Source: Ligula intestinalis (lineage: Eukaryota > Platyhelminthes > Cestoda > Diphyllobothriidea > Diphyllobothriidae). From it: DNA of 64,000 nt. The notes below the pieces were generated by a model, which worked only from the letters and a program-made list of their open reading frames with translations, was not told where the DNA came from and did no database searches. Both the position numbers and the translations under genes were made by a program. The DNA lies in NCBI GenBank assembly GCA_036362985.1, contig JAYGXS010000003.1:32086506-32150505 (forward strand). Direction: 5' to 3'. Shown here one piece after another: positions 1 to 11,089 of the stretch. Position 1 is the first letter of the stretch, and each line of letters opens with the position of its first letter.

Positions 1-19
1 TTTGTTTGTGTTGTCCGAC

Positions 20-430
20 CAGCTGGTGTTCAGGGTTATGCTTGGCTGATGAAGGCTAATAAGCCCGAAACAGTTCTGTATCAAGTTACCCCCAGATGCT
101 GTCATACCCCACTTACTGATATACATATATATATATATTCACTCAGAAATGTGCGAACACCGATCGAATAGGCTTCTGAACCAAACAAATTTCATGTGGT
201 GGTCAGAGGTCCCCAACGTGTGACCGCCTGCCAGGCCGATTCCGGCCAAGTCAGAATAGCAGTAATGGGGTATGAGAGCGTCTGGGGGTAACTTGAAACA
301 GAAATGTTTTGGGCTTATTAGCCTTCATCAGCCAAGCATAACATTCAACACCAGCTCGAAACAATTCTGTATCAAGCTACCCCCAGAAGCTGTCATACCT
401 CCCTTACTGCTTTATATATAGGTGGTTAGA
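20..430. repeat. Hammerhead repeat family R1, inverted and truncated copies
   Basis: Three copies of one repeat lie together. The first (about 20-107, plus) and the second (about 275-365, minus) face each other, both running from a CCAGCTGGTGTT-like start through a hammerhead core to a CCCCCAGA..CTGTCATACC tail. The third (about 345-405, plus) starts at the same CCAGC but lacks the 5' half of the ribozyme and resumes at CGAAACAATTCTG. The minus copy has AAAA in place of the GAAA core. A fourth, degraded copy is at 60.15 kb. The spacer between the inverted copies carries a short AT microsatellite near 120-140. No reading frame belongs to this repeat. Confidence 0.75.
31..95 (+). ncRNA. Hammerhead ribozyme, R1 type, complete core
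   Basis: Self-cleaving RNA motif. CTGATGA is at 46-52 and GAAA at 67-70. Between them, 53-66 folds as stem II with GGCT pairing to AGCC around an AATA loop. Stem III is the short ACAG/CTGT hairpin at 70-79 with a TT loop, counting the last A of GAAA. Cleavage is predicted after A80 (triplet GUA, which fits the NUH rule). Stem I is CTTGG (41-45) with TCAAG (81-85), extended across an internal loop by GGT (34-36) with ACC (88-90). All core bases are present. The short stem III suggests it may work best as a dimer, as known for minimal hammerheads; that is inference. Confidence 0.8.
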
Positions 431-1109
431 AATTCATACCGAACCAGAAAGTTTGCGTGAAAAACATTTACCCCACCCACCCGTCCTGCTTTAACGAAAT
501 AAAAAACTTAAAAAAATGCATGTGTTTATTTATAAAGTTTTATTTATCAGCTAAGAACTGATGTTTTTAGCGAAGACCGTCAAATCACAAAGCAACTTTG
601 TGACAGATAAATTATATGAGGCCTTATATATCGGATAACAGTGAAGAACAATGAGATGTAAAAACAAGGCTCTTTTTACTCTGTAGAAAAAAGGTATTTA
701 TAGAAAATCCTTTCCTAGTCAGGTGCTTTGACTGAAAACTCATCCGCCCCCTTCTCCCGAACTGCGGATGTGCACAACTCCCTAGGATGGGCCCGTCAGG
801 AAACGTGACAGTTAGACTACCAAAATGATGCATAACCAGCTCCAAGAAGAGCGGGACCCGAGGACAACTTCAGCTGTTCTCTCTCGTCACACCCTGGTGG
901 CCTCCAAAAGAACAGAAACCTGTCATGACACGTCAAACCGTTTCCTGGTCATGGGAGAATGACCACGTCATCCATGGGTCTCTACTGTTGGCTATCAAAA
1001 GCAACCATGCTGTTTATTTCCTGGGCTATTTAATGGCTATTGGCGCGCGAACGAGTTTTCTCTTGAATTGCACTGTGAATGTTGCCTACCCTTGGTACAA
1101 ATCAACAGG
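431..1109. other. No gene recognised
   Basis: AT-rich stretch at 480-620, then mixed composition. The open frames here (for example 624-845 minus and 925-1164 plus) are short, resemble nothing I know, and the plus one runs into the foldback arm that starts near 1110. Confidence 0.5.
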
Positions 1110-1359
1110 TCAAGTCAAGTTGAGCGATGATACCCACGTGAGCATTCAAGAAGTCAACTTTTGAGAGCGATCGTTTTGATTTTCGTAGTCACACAACTAA
1201 AATAATGTAAGGGGATAGAATTATATCAATTTAAGCATCGAATCAACAGTAAGTATGGCAAGAAGGTTTTCGTAGCTTAAAGGGAAAAATTATGCTCATA
1301 TCAAATGGCCAGATGGGCTCCGACAATTAGTTCATGTCGGTACGTAATCCCTGTTTTGT

Positions 1360-1455
1360 GATGCGGTAGGAGGCGTGAGGACGTATTCTACAGATACTTA
1401 AGCTTCCTTGGCCGAAGACCAACTCGTCATACGTCCTTATAGCTCCTATCACATC
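1360..1455. repeat. Imperfect hairpin inside foldback F2
   Basis: A 26-nt arm starting GATGCGGTAGG (1360) is repeated inverted, ending CTATCACATC (1455). About two thirds of the bases pair, around a loop of about 44 nt. Confidence 0.5.
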
Positions 1456-1611
1456 GCGGGACAGCGAAAACACGGTGATAGGAACTAATTGCCGGACTCC
1501 TTCTATCCCTGATATGAGTATAATCTGACCCTTTTATCTATGAACACCTTCTCCCCTTACTTACTGTTTATTGGCTGAGTAAACGTATGCCACTCTACCT
1601 CGCATTATTGT

Positions 1612-1650
1612 GATTGTCTGATGACGAAAATTTTGAAACGTACGTTCGCC
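1612..1650 (+). ncRNA. Hammerhead-like relic in arm of F2
   Basis: CTGATGA (1618-1624) is followed ten bases later by GAAACGTA (1635-1642). Core letters are complete, but stem II (CGAAAATTTT) can form only about two pairs and stem I is not evident. Equivalent motifs sit on the minus strand near 1170-1185 (core lost) and at 27340-27365. Best read as a decayed PLE-type hammerhead. Confidence 0.35.
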
Positions 1651-1944
1651 AGACCTGCATTCTTGAATACTCACATGGATATCATCGCTCAACTTGACTT
1701 AGCACTTTGATTTGTACCAACAGTTCGAAACATTCCTTGTCAGCAGCCGCACTGTACTTATTAATGGTTGTAGTATGCGAAAAAGAAACTGTAGTAGTAG
1801 CCGCAGTAGTAGATGGTGATAATATCATGTCGACAGAACTAGCCGATTTGTGGCTGCTGCTACGGCTGAAAAGTAAGCCCCAAATAAGTTTGGTAAGAGT
1901 GAATCTTGTAAGCGATAAGTGCATGCCAATGCATAAAAGCTTAT

Positions 1945-2045
1945 ATTTCCGATCGAAACCGGCCAGACAACGAGCCCGTGGCTCAAGAGTTAAAGCGGAT
2001 ACCTACTCAATAGATCACGGGTTCCTGCCTCGGGTGGCCCCCCAC
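1945..2045 (+). repeat. tRNA-like head of an R2 element (partial)
   Basis: The stretch TCCGATCGAAACCGGCCAGA followed by ACGAGCCCGTGGCTCAAGAG matches the linker and box A region of the R2 elements elsewhere in the window (43.5, 53.9 and 24.9 kb). A box B-like CACGGGTTCCTGC follows. No hammerhead can be found downstream, so this is a truncated copy. Confidence 0.55.
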
Positions 2046-4475
2046 CTGGTGGCTCGACAAAGAGAAAGTTTCCTGAATTAGAAAGCGGAAGATTCTATCC
2101 ACCCCTCCCCCACCCCCCTACCCGCTCCTTCAGCAAGTAATTTTAAGGGTCCGAGAAACTGCCAAATAGCAGCCGAGGCCACCCTTAGAATAACGTCACA
2201 ATAATGCTTGAGAGGGTGTCTGAGTTCGCAGTCCGTATACAGCCATGAATGAAGACACTTCCTGCTAGACTGTTTTGCAGACTACCGAGTCCACCAACCT
2301 TTCCAGAAGGTCGCTCCGCTATTCAAACCCCTGGTACCATTTCCCTCAGAATCCACATTCTTTTCGTCACGTTAGTGTCTGTTAGCATAGTAAATTTGGT
2401 CTGTGTAAGTAATCAGTTTATTGGGAGGGTGCCTTACCGCAGTTCCCTAAACGGACTCAGATGCAAAGTAGATAAGTTTGGAACAGAAGGATAAAACAAC
2501 CAGACCCTCACCTTATCTCGACCTCAGTCAGTTTTTGCTGAATTAATCCGTAAAATGAAACGTTTTGCCCCTTGCCTGACCCGTTGATGGAAGTTTTTAG
2601 CTCGCATCCAGTATGACGACAACTCGAATATCGGCTTCGACAATATCTACCCGTGAAGAGCACAATTGGGTGGTAAAGAAAGGTTAATTGCAATTGATTA
2701 TCATGACAATATACTTGTAATGCACTTATTTCGCTCGCTGTTCCACTTCCCCGCCTAGGGGCCGGTGTCAAGACAGAGTCAAAAAGACCCGAGGCGGGTA
2801 GAGGAACGCAGGGCTGGTGCAACCGGAACCATGCCAATATAACTAAGGACAGAATGTGGGATCTAAGAGTACAAAGGTTTCCATTGTATAGGGAAAATAA
2901 ATCGCCTTGGCTCAGCTGTTACATATTGGAACTCCTGATACTTCACTATGGTCCATAATTGGCAAGCCAAGGTGTCCGCTTGTTGGTAAGTTGGTGGGGC
3001 TGAGTGCGTTCAAGTGAAATTGGACAGCTGATGTTGGCTGAGTAAATGATGTTTTTTAGGTGCGAAAAGCGCATGAGACATGCCAAAGGTAGCTATCGCT
3101 TTAAAGGTCTTACGATTAGTTTAAGCATGATGGTCATGAGGTTCATGCAGAGCCGGATGATCTGAACTCTGAGGGCTTGTGCCCTTAGCCGAGTCCAGGG
3201 CGAAGGAAAGGTAGCAAAGGGCGTCAAGCACTTCGCTCTGTGCGTTACAGCATCAACATCAGCATTTAGTAGTGAAAGGCGGTACGTATCGGGGACAAAC
3301 AAGGATTTTCACCCCACGCATACACTGGCATAAGTCTTTATGACCTGGTCTGTCATTATAGTGTCACTCTCGCTTTTAAATCAATTAAGATGCGCATTCA
3401 TCTCCCGCCCTTAAGATTATGCGCTGAGAATTTGCCGCAGTTGGTTGTGTCGGCAAGAAAGTTCCCGAAATCACAAATCAGGTAAGATAAAATTGGTAGG
3501 AACAGCTTTAATATAAGATGAACTTTACCAAAGCTGTGTGAAAGGCCAGCTACCAGTTACATCTGCACGCCAGGTGTGTCTTTGACATTGTGTGCTGTTG
3601 TGTAGCTTTGGCTCCAGGATGAGTGCTCTGTCGTCTGCCGCCAATCAAATGAAGTGGAGGTATCGATTGCCTTCTAGCTTACATGCTCATCAGGCGGCAA
3701 ATCAATCGATAACGTTAGAAAGGCAGATAGCGCATGGAATGGATAATTTTTCACATGTAAATATAATTCATCGCAGTAGCTCTGGGCGCGCAGATTCTCG
3801 CAAATTTTCCTGGACAGGGTAATGAGGCACACGAGGAAGTTGGGGGTGACCAGAACTTCCAGTGCCGGCGAGTGTCGAATAATGATCATGTTAGCATCTA
3901 AAAAGAATGATTAAATAGCGGCGATTAACAACTGCGATGCGGACTGATAAGCAATTATCGTGTGAACTACAGCCCTCCTCCCCCTTTACGGTGATCCCGA
4001 AAACTGCTAAGAATAGTAAGCCTGTAGTGGTATGACAACTGCGACCCCTGAACTGCCATCACCCTTATCTGCGACAGCTTCACATTATGGGTTCGAGGGA
4101 GATTCCTAAGTGTCAGGCTACCAAACCACTTTCTTCGGCCCACACATCTTATTGTTGTCAACTACTTCCTGAAACGTGTCGTTTCGTTTTTTCGAAAATG
4201 CACGTTTTGTTTACCCTGAAAACGTTTACCAACCTAGACAAATGAAAGGATAAATTTGATTTGAAAAAGATGGTGAGTAAATTGCCAGACAAAAGTTAGA
4301 CGTAGGGCAAAGATCTGAGTCTCGTAAGTTACGGTTGGCAATCTGCAACCAAAGAAAGAACTGTGCAGTGTGAGCGCATCGCAATGGAGCCAGAAAACGG
4401 ATGTCAGCGAAAGACGGGTGTCAGGCTGCTAAGCAGTTGTGCCGACCGCAGCATCTGAAACACCTAGAGTAAACT
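2046..4475. other. No gene recognised
   Basis: Contains a C-rich run near 2100-2120 and several short frames. The longest, 2508-2837 on the minus strand (109 aa), has no start context, domain or composition I can tie to a protein. A diverged AT-rich zone starts near 4160. Confidence 0.4.
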
Positions 4476-4479
4476 TCAT

Positions 4480-4800
4480 ACCTGATGAAATTTCGACCGA
4501 AATGCTCAAATGTTTTTTTCCGATTTGAAAATAGCAATAAATAATGGTTTCAATATTGGTTACCTTGTAACTTCGACTCAATATAGTTCAGTCCCATCGG
4601 AATGGTGGCTTTTGAAGGAACGTATTTTTGACCACTTACAGGAATTGAAATATGCGGAAAAAATGGGTACCTTAGTAGATGACATTTTTTCTCATTGATT
4701 TCAACTGCTCTTATAAGTTCAAATATATATTGTACAGAAAATAAATACACAAAACTATTCTTTCTTTTACTTTTTTCCACGTCTCAGGTCTATATTTATT
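4480..4800 (+). repeat. AT-rich dispersed repeat, family C (partial)
   Basis: Begins with a CTGATGAAATTTCGACCGAA block and continues through GGTTACCTTGTAACTTCGAC and a GCTTTTGAA-GGAACG block to TTCAACTGCTCTTATAAGTT. The same order of blocks recurs at 6.5, 11.1-12.5, 17.4, 44.05 and 55.8 kb and, inverted, at 23.4 kb. Non-coding. Confidence 0.5.
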
Positions 4801-4967
4801 TTCGGTAAATATCCCCATTTTTAACTTGAAAAGTCAATTTTTTAGGCAAAGCATGCTTTTCGGCAACTCTTCTTCAAAGCCTTCACATTGCAAACAAGGA
4901 CATTTTGAACAGGTACAAAAATCAATGATTTCTGATTTTTGCGCCATTTGGCCATTGCGGACTTTTT

Positions 4968-5346
4968 TCACTCTGCGCAAATGGCTAGGGTTGATATGAT
5001 ATCGTCTTCTGGCGTCAGTGTCGGCCACGGGAGGGAGAGGGCTTGATTCAGAATTTTCTGGCAGCACAATACTGGATTCGTTAGGCGTATAGCCACGGCT
5101 TCTGCTGTTGCCAGCATCCTTTGGCGTAGGCCTTTGGAGAGGTTGGTTAGTGTCCTGTGGACAACCTGAAAGGCTTCACTAGTATCGACTCGATGATTTG
5201 TATAAACCAGGTGGGCGAGAATCGAGCTTGAAATCGATTTAGTTTTGCCTTTACCTAACCAGGCCAGTACGTGTTCCCGTACTCTCTTTTCCAAGCGCCC
5301 CGTTGTTCAGCCGATGTATTCCGCTCCACAGGAGCAAGTAAAGGAG
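4968..5346 (-). pseudogene. PLE GIY-YIG endonuclease fragment
   Basis: On the minus strand the frame reads YSFTCSCGAEYIG, a TGA stop, then TTGRLEKRVREHVLAWLGKG. This is the PLE endonuclease signature: Cys pair, YIG, a conserved Arg, and the R-EH helix. It continues with SSILAHLVYTNHRVDTSEAF, matching the fragment at 37.9 kb. The single stop lies right after YIG, where an Arg codon CGA is likely to have become TGA. Confidence 0.85.
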
Positions 5347-5531
5347 TAAATACACATGGATGTGGATTTCAACGGGAGCCTGTCTTTACCTATTAATCGT
5401 AAGAGTGGAGAGTTCGTGAAAAGCACACGTAAGTTTGCTGTTGGTAAAGTGTTTGTGATGGCAGTCTTCAGTCGTCGCCTTACCAGCTCGCTGGTTGCGT
5501 CTTCTTAGAAGGGTAGTCTCATGAATATGTC

Positions 5532-6165
5532 CTACTTTTCTGCAGTTAAGGAAGTACGATTATTGGTGCGTTCGTCAATATTCTTGAGGAAAAACCTTTC
5601 TGGGTATCCGTTTTCAAGAAGAGTGTTCTGCAGCTGGTGGAGTTCTGATTCGACAGTTTCAGGAGAGCAGATCCGTCGTACTCTAGCTGCTAATCCATAG
5701 ACTAAATTTTGTCTTATATTTAGGGGAACAAAGCCGTTAAAGTAGGTGTATTGTCCCGTCCAGGTTTTCTTACGGAATACGCAGGATCGATCCATCATTT
5801 TGCCTTCGCAGAAGGACATCAAGGAACGCAATTTCATCATTAACCTCAGTTTCTGCTGAAAACCTGAGCGCTGGATGCACGCTTTTAAACTTCCTGACCA
5901 TGGCGTCAGTGTCAGCGTTGGAGTCTATCAGACAGAAGATGTCATCTACATCAAGACCGTAGAATGCAGGGTCATTGATGGTGTCTCTTAGGCTCGTTCT
6001 CTTGATCTTGCCCGTAAAGACATTTGCGACAAATGGGCCAAGTGCTGAGCCCATCGCCACTCTATCTATCTGTCTGTAGCTATTTGAAGTGAGTAGGCCT
6101 CGATCAAATCCACTGGTCGAAAAGCTTTTACCAACAAAGAAGCCACCATGAAAGACTTCACGTCA
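5532..6165 (-). pseudogene. PLE reverse transcriptase fragment
   Basis: The minus strand encodes a PLE-type RT. SYRQIDRVAMGSALGPFVA is the conserved motif before the active site, and VDDIF is the active-site motif. In this copy the residue before VDD is Asp (GLDVDDIF), where PLEs normally have Tyr, so it is probably inactive. FLDVLL follows at the usual distance, then a thumb region with TWTGQYTYFNGFVPL. The reading frame shifts at about 5770-5840. The 5' part of the RT is missing upstream of 6165, where an in-frame TGA occurs. Confidence 0.85.
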
Positions 6166-6469
6166 TGCCGACTGTGGTGGGAAATATTCAGTCATTTTGT
6201 TGGCATAGGCCGAGCTAGGCTGATTTATGGATGGGAATGAGCTGGTGTTACATGTTGGTTGGCAATCGACCACTGGAAGGTGTTTACCGATTAGCATAAG
6301 GAAATTGAAATTTCAGTTTTTCATATACTAGCATTTATTGACCCGTGCTATTCCAACCTCCAGCAATTCAGTGGTACAAACGTTTGCGAGAATTTTTGGA
6401 TGACTCCAGATAAAGTATGCCTTAATGCCAGTAGTCAGTTGCTGAATTAGCTTCGTCCTTCAACCAAAA

Positions 6470-6740
6470 TCAGTGCGTGACCTCATTAAATGTCAAGCGA
6501 AAAACCGAAATTTGTTTTTGGCCAAGAAAGCTTGTTTAAACTGAGTAGTAACATTGATCAACCTACAGCCAAATCTCATCGTATTTCAGATACACCAGAT
6601 ACCGGTTTTGAATGCATTTCTTTTCGTTTCACTACAATACGTTTTTGAATAAAATATGACTATTTAAGTAGTTTGCATTTTATATATGCTTTCTATGTTA
6701 TATATTTGACTTTAAGTGTGGTGAAAAACAACAAAAATGC
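6470..6740 (+). repeat. AT-rich dispersed repeat, family C (partial)
   Basis: Opens with ATTAAATGTCAAGCGAAAAA, then AACATTGATCAACCTACAGCC and a GGTTTTGAATGCATTTC block, the same order as in the copies at 11.85 and 55.78 kb. Non-coding. Confidence 0.5.
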
Positions 6741-6744
6741 GTAT

Positions 6745-8255
6745 ACTGCTTAAGTTTTCATTTTTGACCGTATTTATTTTTCGCAGGTGGTTTAAACTAA
6801 TTTTTTAAGGCTGATATCCTGGCGTATTTTAAGTATTATGGAAATGTGTCGCACTGCAATTGAGGTCATAAAATCCCGTAAATACACTTTCATCACTGAA
6901 AAGGCTTTATCAACTTTCCTTTTAAATTTGATGCACTCGATCTCTGGCTGTAAACTGGGGAAGAAGAAAATAACGTGAGAGGTAAGAATACAGAGAGGAG
7001 GAAAATTCGGCCCTTTTCTTAGTAAAAGTTTCTTAATTCATTAATCCCGCGATACCGAATTTGAGGGTTAGCCAAAATAACGCGATGTAAAACATAAAGT
7101 GATGATAATTCTGGGCATAGCTGAGGAAAGTGGTTTAGCGTAACGTTGGGTAAAAGGAGCTGTGCGAATCAAAGGATAGATATAGAGGGGTTATTGTGGA
7201 AAAGAGCTCTATTCACCTAGTTTCTATCCAACCCGACAGGCTCATAATTAGGCAGTCAATTCAAGGTTTTTTCAGATATCTTACCTGCGTCTGTTTTTTC
7301 TCTATATATTTACCCAAACGGCCGACATATTGAAAAATAGGAGTCTGAAGAGCCAAAACAGGGGACTAACTCCCGAACCGAGTAGCAGAGACGGCACTAG
7401 ATGAAAGTATTGGACGAAGTGAGGAGACATAACATTTATAGGATGCTGCTCCCGTATTCACTGTGATGTTCATGTTTGACGTGATAATGGCTTAGTCGCC
7501 TACATACTTGTCATTAATGGCCACGGTTTTATCGTTGGTGTTTCTGGGAACTACGCAGTACTATAGGTTGTTAGTAATGTTTTTAAAAGCATTGTTTAGT
7601 AGCGCATTTGCAGCTGACTGGGCAAATCCTAGGCGCCATCTTGGGGAGGGGGAGGTAGTTTGTGCCGTCTGTTGATTAACGGACGGCCAGGAAATAACCA
7701 CCCAGGCGAGTAATGACTCATGCAGTCACTACTCCTCGTGGGGTGTTATCATTCGCTGAACATACAGTTTGGATCTAGTCATGTTGAGAGAAAAAAACTA
7801 AACCGGATCATGCAAGTTCTGTCATTCGTGTTACAAGAAACCTCCCAGTTTCCTCGGCACAACTGCTTTATCTGCAAATATCTACTTTACATTCAACCTT
7901 TCTACCCGCATTTTAAGGTGCTTGCGATCCTTTTGGTTGCCTCCAGTCTTTGAGCGATCCTCACTTTTAGAGGCATGGGAAGATTACTGACAGCTTTCGA
8001 GATGGTTTTGATGCACGGGTGCAAGAAAACGCTTCCTTTATGCACCCACGAACGGCCTTGGACTTTGCCGAGTTATCTACCAGTTAATTAAACTATGTCT
8101 TAAAGTGCCGATGATGGGCGCCTGTGCAAATACGATCATGGCTGTTTGGGTTATTTACACTGAACATTAAAGAGTTAATAAGCTCTACTGTTGCAGAGTG
8201 CTGCAATCTTTGTGACAGTCTAAGACACAAAAGACTGACGAACATTACCGACAGG
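6745..8255. other. No gene recognised
   Basis: Mostly AT-rich. A small frame at 7720-7953 (plus, 77 aa) has no recognisable feature. A short interval near 7620-7660 is GC-richer but has no open structure. Confidence 0.4.
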
Positions 8256-8260
8256 GACAA

Positions 8261-8440
8261 TGGAGACTAGGAAAGCTATTTCGGGCTTATAAACCGTCGC
8301 CAGCTAGTCATACCCAACTCAAGTGTTACCGCAGGAATTGGTTCGCCACTCGAGTTTCGAACCTGCGAGCTTGTTAGTTGGAAGAAAAGCGCTCTAACTG
8401 ATCGGTGTCTGCAAAATCTGCGACTGTATATTCCGATCAA
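8261..8440 (-). mobile_element. R2 element: tRNA-like head plus hammerhead
   Basis: Read on the minus strand: linker, a Pol III-like head (box B-like GCAGGTTCGAAACTCGAG), then GGTATGACTAG, a hammerhead and CTAGTCTCC. The 5' core is CTGGCGA (8303-8297), two changes from CTGATGA, while GAAA (8282-8279) is intact. Stem I is a perfect GACTAG/CTAGTC (8309-8304 with 8270-8265). The tail CATTGTCCCTGTCGGTAA is shared with the plus copy that starts at 8453. The two heads face each other 12 bp apart. Confidence 0.65.
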
Positions 8441-8452
8441 AAAGATGAGAAG

Positions 8453-8650
8453 ACAGCGAACCTGTGGCGCAGCGGTTACAGCGCTGGACTTCTAAATAAC
8501 AAGTGCGCGGGCTCGAAATTCGAGCAGCGCATCAATTGCTGGGGCAACACTTGAATGGGGTATAAAAAACTGTTGGTGGCTAACAAGCCAGAAATGGCCA
8601 TCCTAGTCTCCCATATCTGTGTCGGTAATTTTCTTCTGCCTATATCATTA
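8453..8650 (+). mobile_element. R2 element: tRNA-like head plus hammerhead
   Basis: Head: CCTGTGGCGCAGCGGTTACA (box A-like) and GGCTCGAAATTCGAG (box B-like). The hammerhead region 8570-8608 has a decayed 5' core (CTGTTGG) but a good stem II (GGCTAACAAGCC), GAAA at 8591-8594, a palindromic stem III TGGCCA, triplet AUC and the CTAGTC stem I strand. The tail TGTGTCGGTAATTTTCTTCTG matches other copies. A 153-aa minus-strand frame across it is a by-product. Confidence 0.65.
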
Positions 8651-8654
8651 GCTG

Positions 8655-10890
8655 CCTTGCAACGTAGGCTCGAGTGTGAGCTCCAAAGGCAAAGTGGACG
8701 GACGAGTATGTCCTCTAACTGATTTCTGTACCCATATCTGCCAAATAAAAGACTGTCAGTTAATTGTTCTCTTAGTTCTGCGTATTTAATGGTATAAATG
8801 GGAAGATGGCGTTGAATGGGCTTTGACTTTAAACTAACTAACCCAGGCCCGAAGACCGGTACTTTTAACCGTTGCAAAATCACCTGCTCTTGGATTTTTC
8901 CGTAAAAGTTGAAGCCTACTTTGAGATGAAGAACCAAGAGGTTGAAGATTTTGAATTTCCCGGAGGATTTCTTGTTTGACCTTGTTTGCTCTGCTGAAGT
9001 AATTCACGAATTTAAATTGCAGTATTCCAGAAAAAATGACATAAAAAGATGTTGTGAACTCGCTAGGCAGAGTACTGATATGTCACACATTTCTACACGC
9101 CCGGCGTAACACACCCGTTCTGTTCATTGAAGCAGTAATCACCTAAGCGAAAACATACCCCCCACCTCCATGGTTAAGATAAGCCTCCGGTGCGTCTAAT
9201 GCCCTACTACCGCGGTCATATCCCTCCTGCATACATACCGGGGACATTCTGTGATCTACGAGGCCAATAACTTTCTTGTTCCAGCGATCGCATTTTTTAT
9301 CCTTCATTGCTTTTTGGAGTTCGTCTGCGTTCTACTGTCATCAGCAAATGAAGGATCTGGACATGGAAGACGGAGCCATTTTCTGAAGCGACGCTGACGC
9401 TAGAATTGCTTTCACCACAGCGAAGCATCTCCTCAGCAATCTGACCTCTTCTTCTCTGTTTCACCATTAGCAGCGCCTGCTGCCCTAAGGTGGCAAGTAG
9501 CGGCAACGTGAATAAGACATTTTGCAAGCATCTTCTTCGAAGGCAGACCATTTGGCTCTCGTAGTTAAACCTGAACGTCTGCCTAGGTCACATCAAATAT
9601 ACTCCACCTCAACAACTAACATCATCTATAGCATTATTGTTCCGCGTTCGATCTAGAGCAGTCCAGAGCAGTCTCCTAGATTTTCCAACATGTTTGCCTT
9701 GCCTGTAATTGCAACAAATAATTGGGGGTACCATGACTGGAAGAGCTATGATTCATTGGATCCGGCACAGATGGTTAACTTTACTATTATGTGAAACGGA
9801 TCAACTGCTCTGGAAGCGAATATTTAAATAAAGGAAAGCAGATAGAATGTGTAACATCAGTTCCCGTCTACGCGACGCAAACTAAAAGTTAAGTTTTCCG
9901 AGAACAAAATGCTTGCGAAGAATAACAATTGCGTGAGTCGTGACCTGTCTAAGTTTTACTAACTAAATGCTATAAATACTGCACCGTTTGACTTCAGTGT
10001 GACTTTGTCCTAGATAAAACTAAATCTTTAGACCAATAAACTTTTTTCCAGCGGTCTTATCCTCTTCTTTTCGAAGAGTAGGTGATGGTGTGGTGATGGT
10101 GTTTTCGAGTCTGCACTGATAAGACTAACAGGCCAAAACAGCTGCTTACTCAGTATTCAAGCGTCCTTGAGAGGTACACTGCGTCAGTGGAGAAAGCCTT
10201 CATCTTAGCCTGTGTGAAGGTGATATAATCGAGACAGCCATGTTTAATGAGTGCATACAGGCACGTGCGCCAAGCGCTGGTCTATTGGCGTCACTGTACA
10301 TACCTTTTTCCATCAAACCGCCAAGTAACTGCTTTGAATTTCACATGCATTCGTGTTGCTACGAAGCTTGTTTTGCATGACAAAGAAGGTCAGTGACGGT
10401 TTACAACGTTCGACCGGTAAGGTTGTGATTTGTCTTAACTCACTCCCATGGAGCAGCTTCCGTTGGAGCGAGAGAGAGAGAGAATGAAAGAAAGATAAAT
10501 CGTTTTTCCAAGGAGATACAAGAACGTATGCCAACAACACTATAGTACAGACACTGACCACAGATCTAACTGTAGATTTTTGTTACATTTACAATGACCG
10601 ATCGCAGTAACTGTCGACCAAAATTTTGAAATGCATTTTCGATGGGAAAAGATTACTTAAGTGAGGATTGTAATGCTACTCATCCTGCAGCAAAATCCAA
10701 AGCTATGTCAAACTTGGCGCGAGGTCAACTCTTTAATTTACGTCCTTTTGGGGGCTTGCAAAGACAGCAGCCGATAAATAAGCGCTACACATATATAATG
10801 CACTTTCTATTGATTCTTGGTTCTCCTATAATCCTGAGCTCTGTGGTCTTTCAGAAGTAAGTTCTCTTAAAGGAACTTAAAATTCAGGGA
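8655..10890. other. No gene recognised
   Basis: Near 9280 a short block TTGTTCCAGCGATCGCAT resembles the tail that follows the hammerhead at 21.14 kb (TTGTCCCAGCGATCGAAT), so a PLE remnant may lie here. A short GA run is at 10472-10485. Frames at 9297-9551 and 10313-10561 (minus) are unrecognised. Confidence 0.4.
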
Positions 10891-11089
10891 ATTATTGAGA
10901 AGTCACTAAGTAAATCTGTCGAACTAAATTCAGTTATCCAGCCCATGCAAACCTGACATAGGCAGTCAATTATAAAGGCTGTCATAAGTGTGGTTGCTAG
11001 AACGATGCTATCATGCAAAATGTCATCATAATGCAAGTACGCCTGGATGGCAGCCTTTTGGTCACCGGTAAAAACCACGCTCGAAAAAC

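Larger units (their letters stand above)
1110..1702. mobile_element. Foldback element F2 with hammerhead-like arms
   Basis: About 590 bp bounded by inverted arms of roughly 100 bp: 1114-1215 and 1595-1702. The outer end reads AAGTCAAGTTGAGCGATGAT on both arms, followed by a block with GTGAG(C/T)ATTCAAGAA. The arms are diverged, so the insertion is old. A hammerhead-like motif sits at the inner edge of the right arm (CTGATGA 1618-1624, GAAA 1635-1638). The interior holds a further imperfect hairpin, 1360-1385 with 1430-1455. A second copy of the arm lies at 27270-27400. There is no coding capacity, so it must be non-autonomous. Confidence 0.6.
4965..6165 (-). mobile_element. Penelope-like element, truncated (RT plus GIY-YIG)
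   Basis: A 5'-truncated PLE on the minus strand that keeps the end of the reverse transcriptase and the downstream endonuclease. PLEs encode one protein with a telomerase-like RT and a GIY-YIG nuclease. The order seen here on the minus strand is RT (6165 down to about 5550) then endonuclease (about 5345 down to 4968), with frame changes and at least one stop. Three related fragments, all minus strand, lie at 30.5, 35.4-36.8 and 37.9 kb. Confidence 0.85.

Noticed and set aside
1707..2081. 124-aa plus-strand frame with a Val-rich stretch
   Set aside because: It spans a simple-sequence stretch and the R2 head, and its antisense is a Ser/Thr run; composition artefact.
4486..4515. CTGATGA followed by CGAAA, looking like a hammerhead
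   Set aside because: No stem II can form, and the same site in other family C copies reads CTCATGAAATGTCAAGCGAAA, so it is a chance variant.
8476..8937. 153-aa minus-strand frame
   Set aside because: It runs across the R2 element and has no domain; treated as a shadow.
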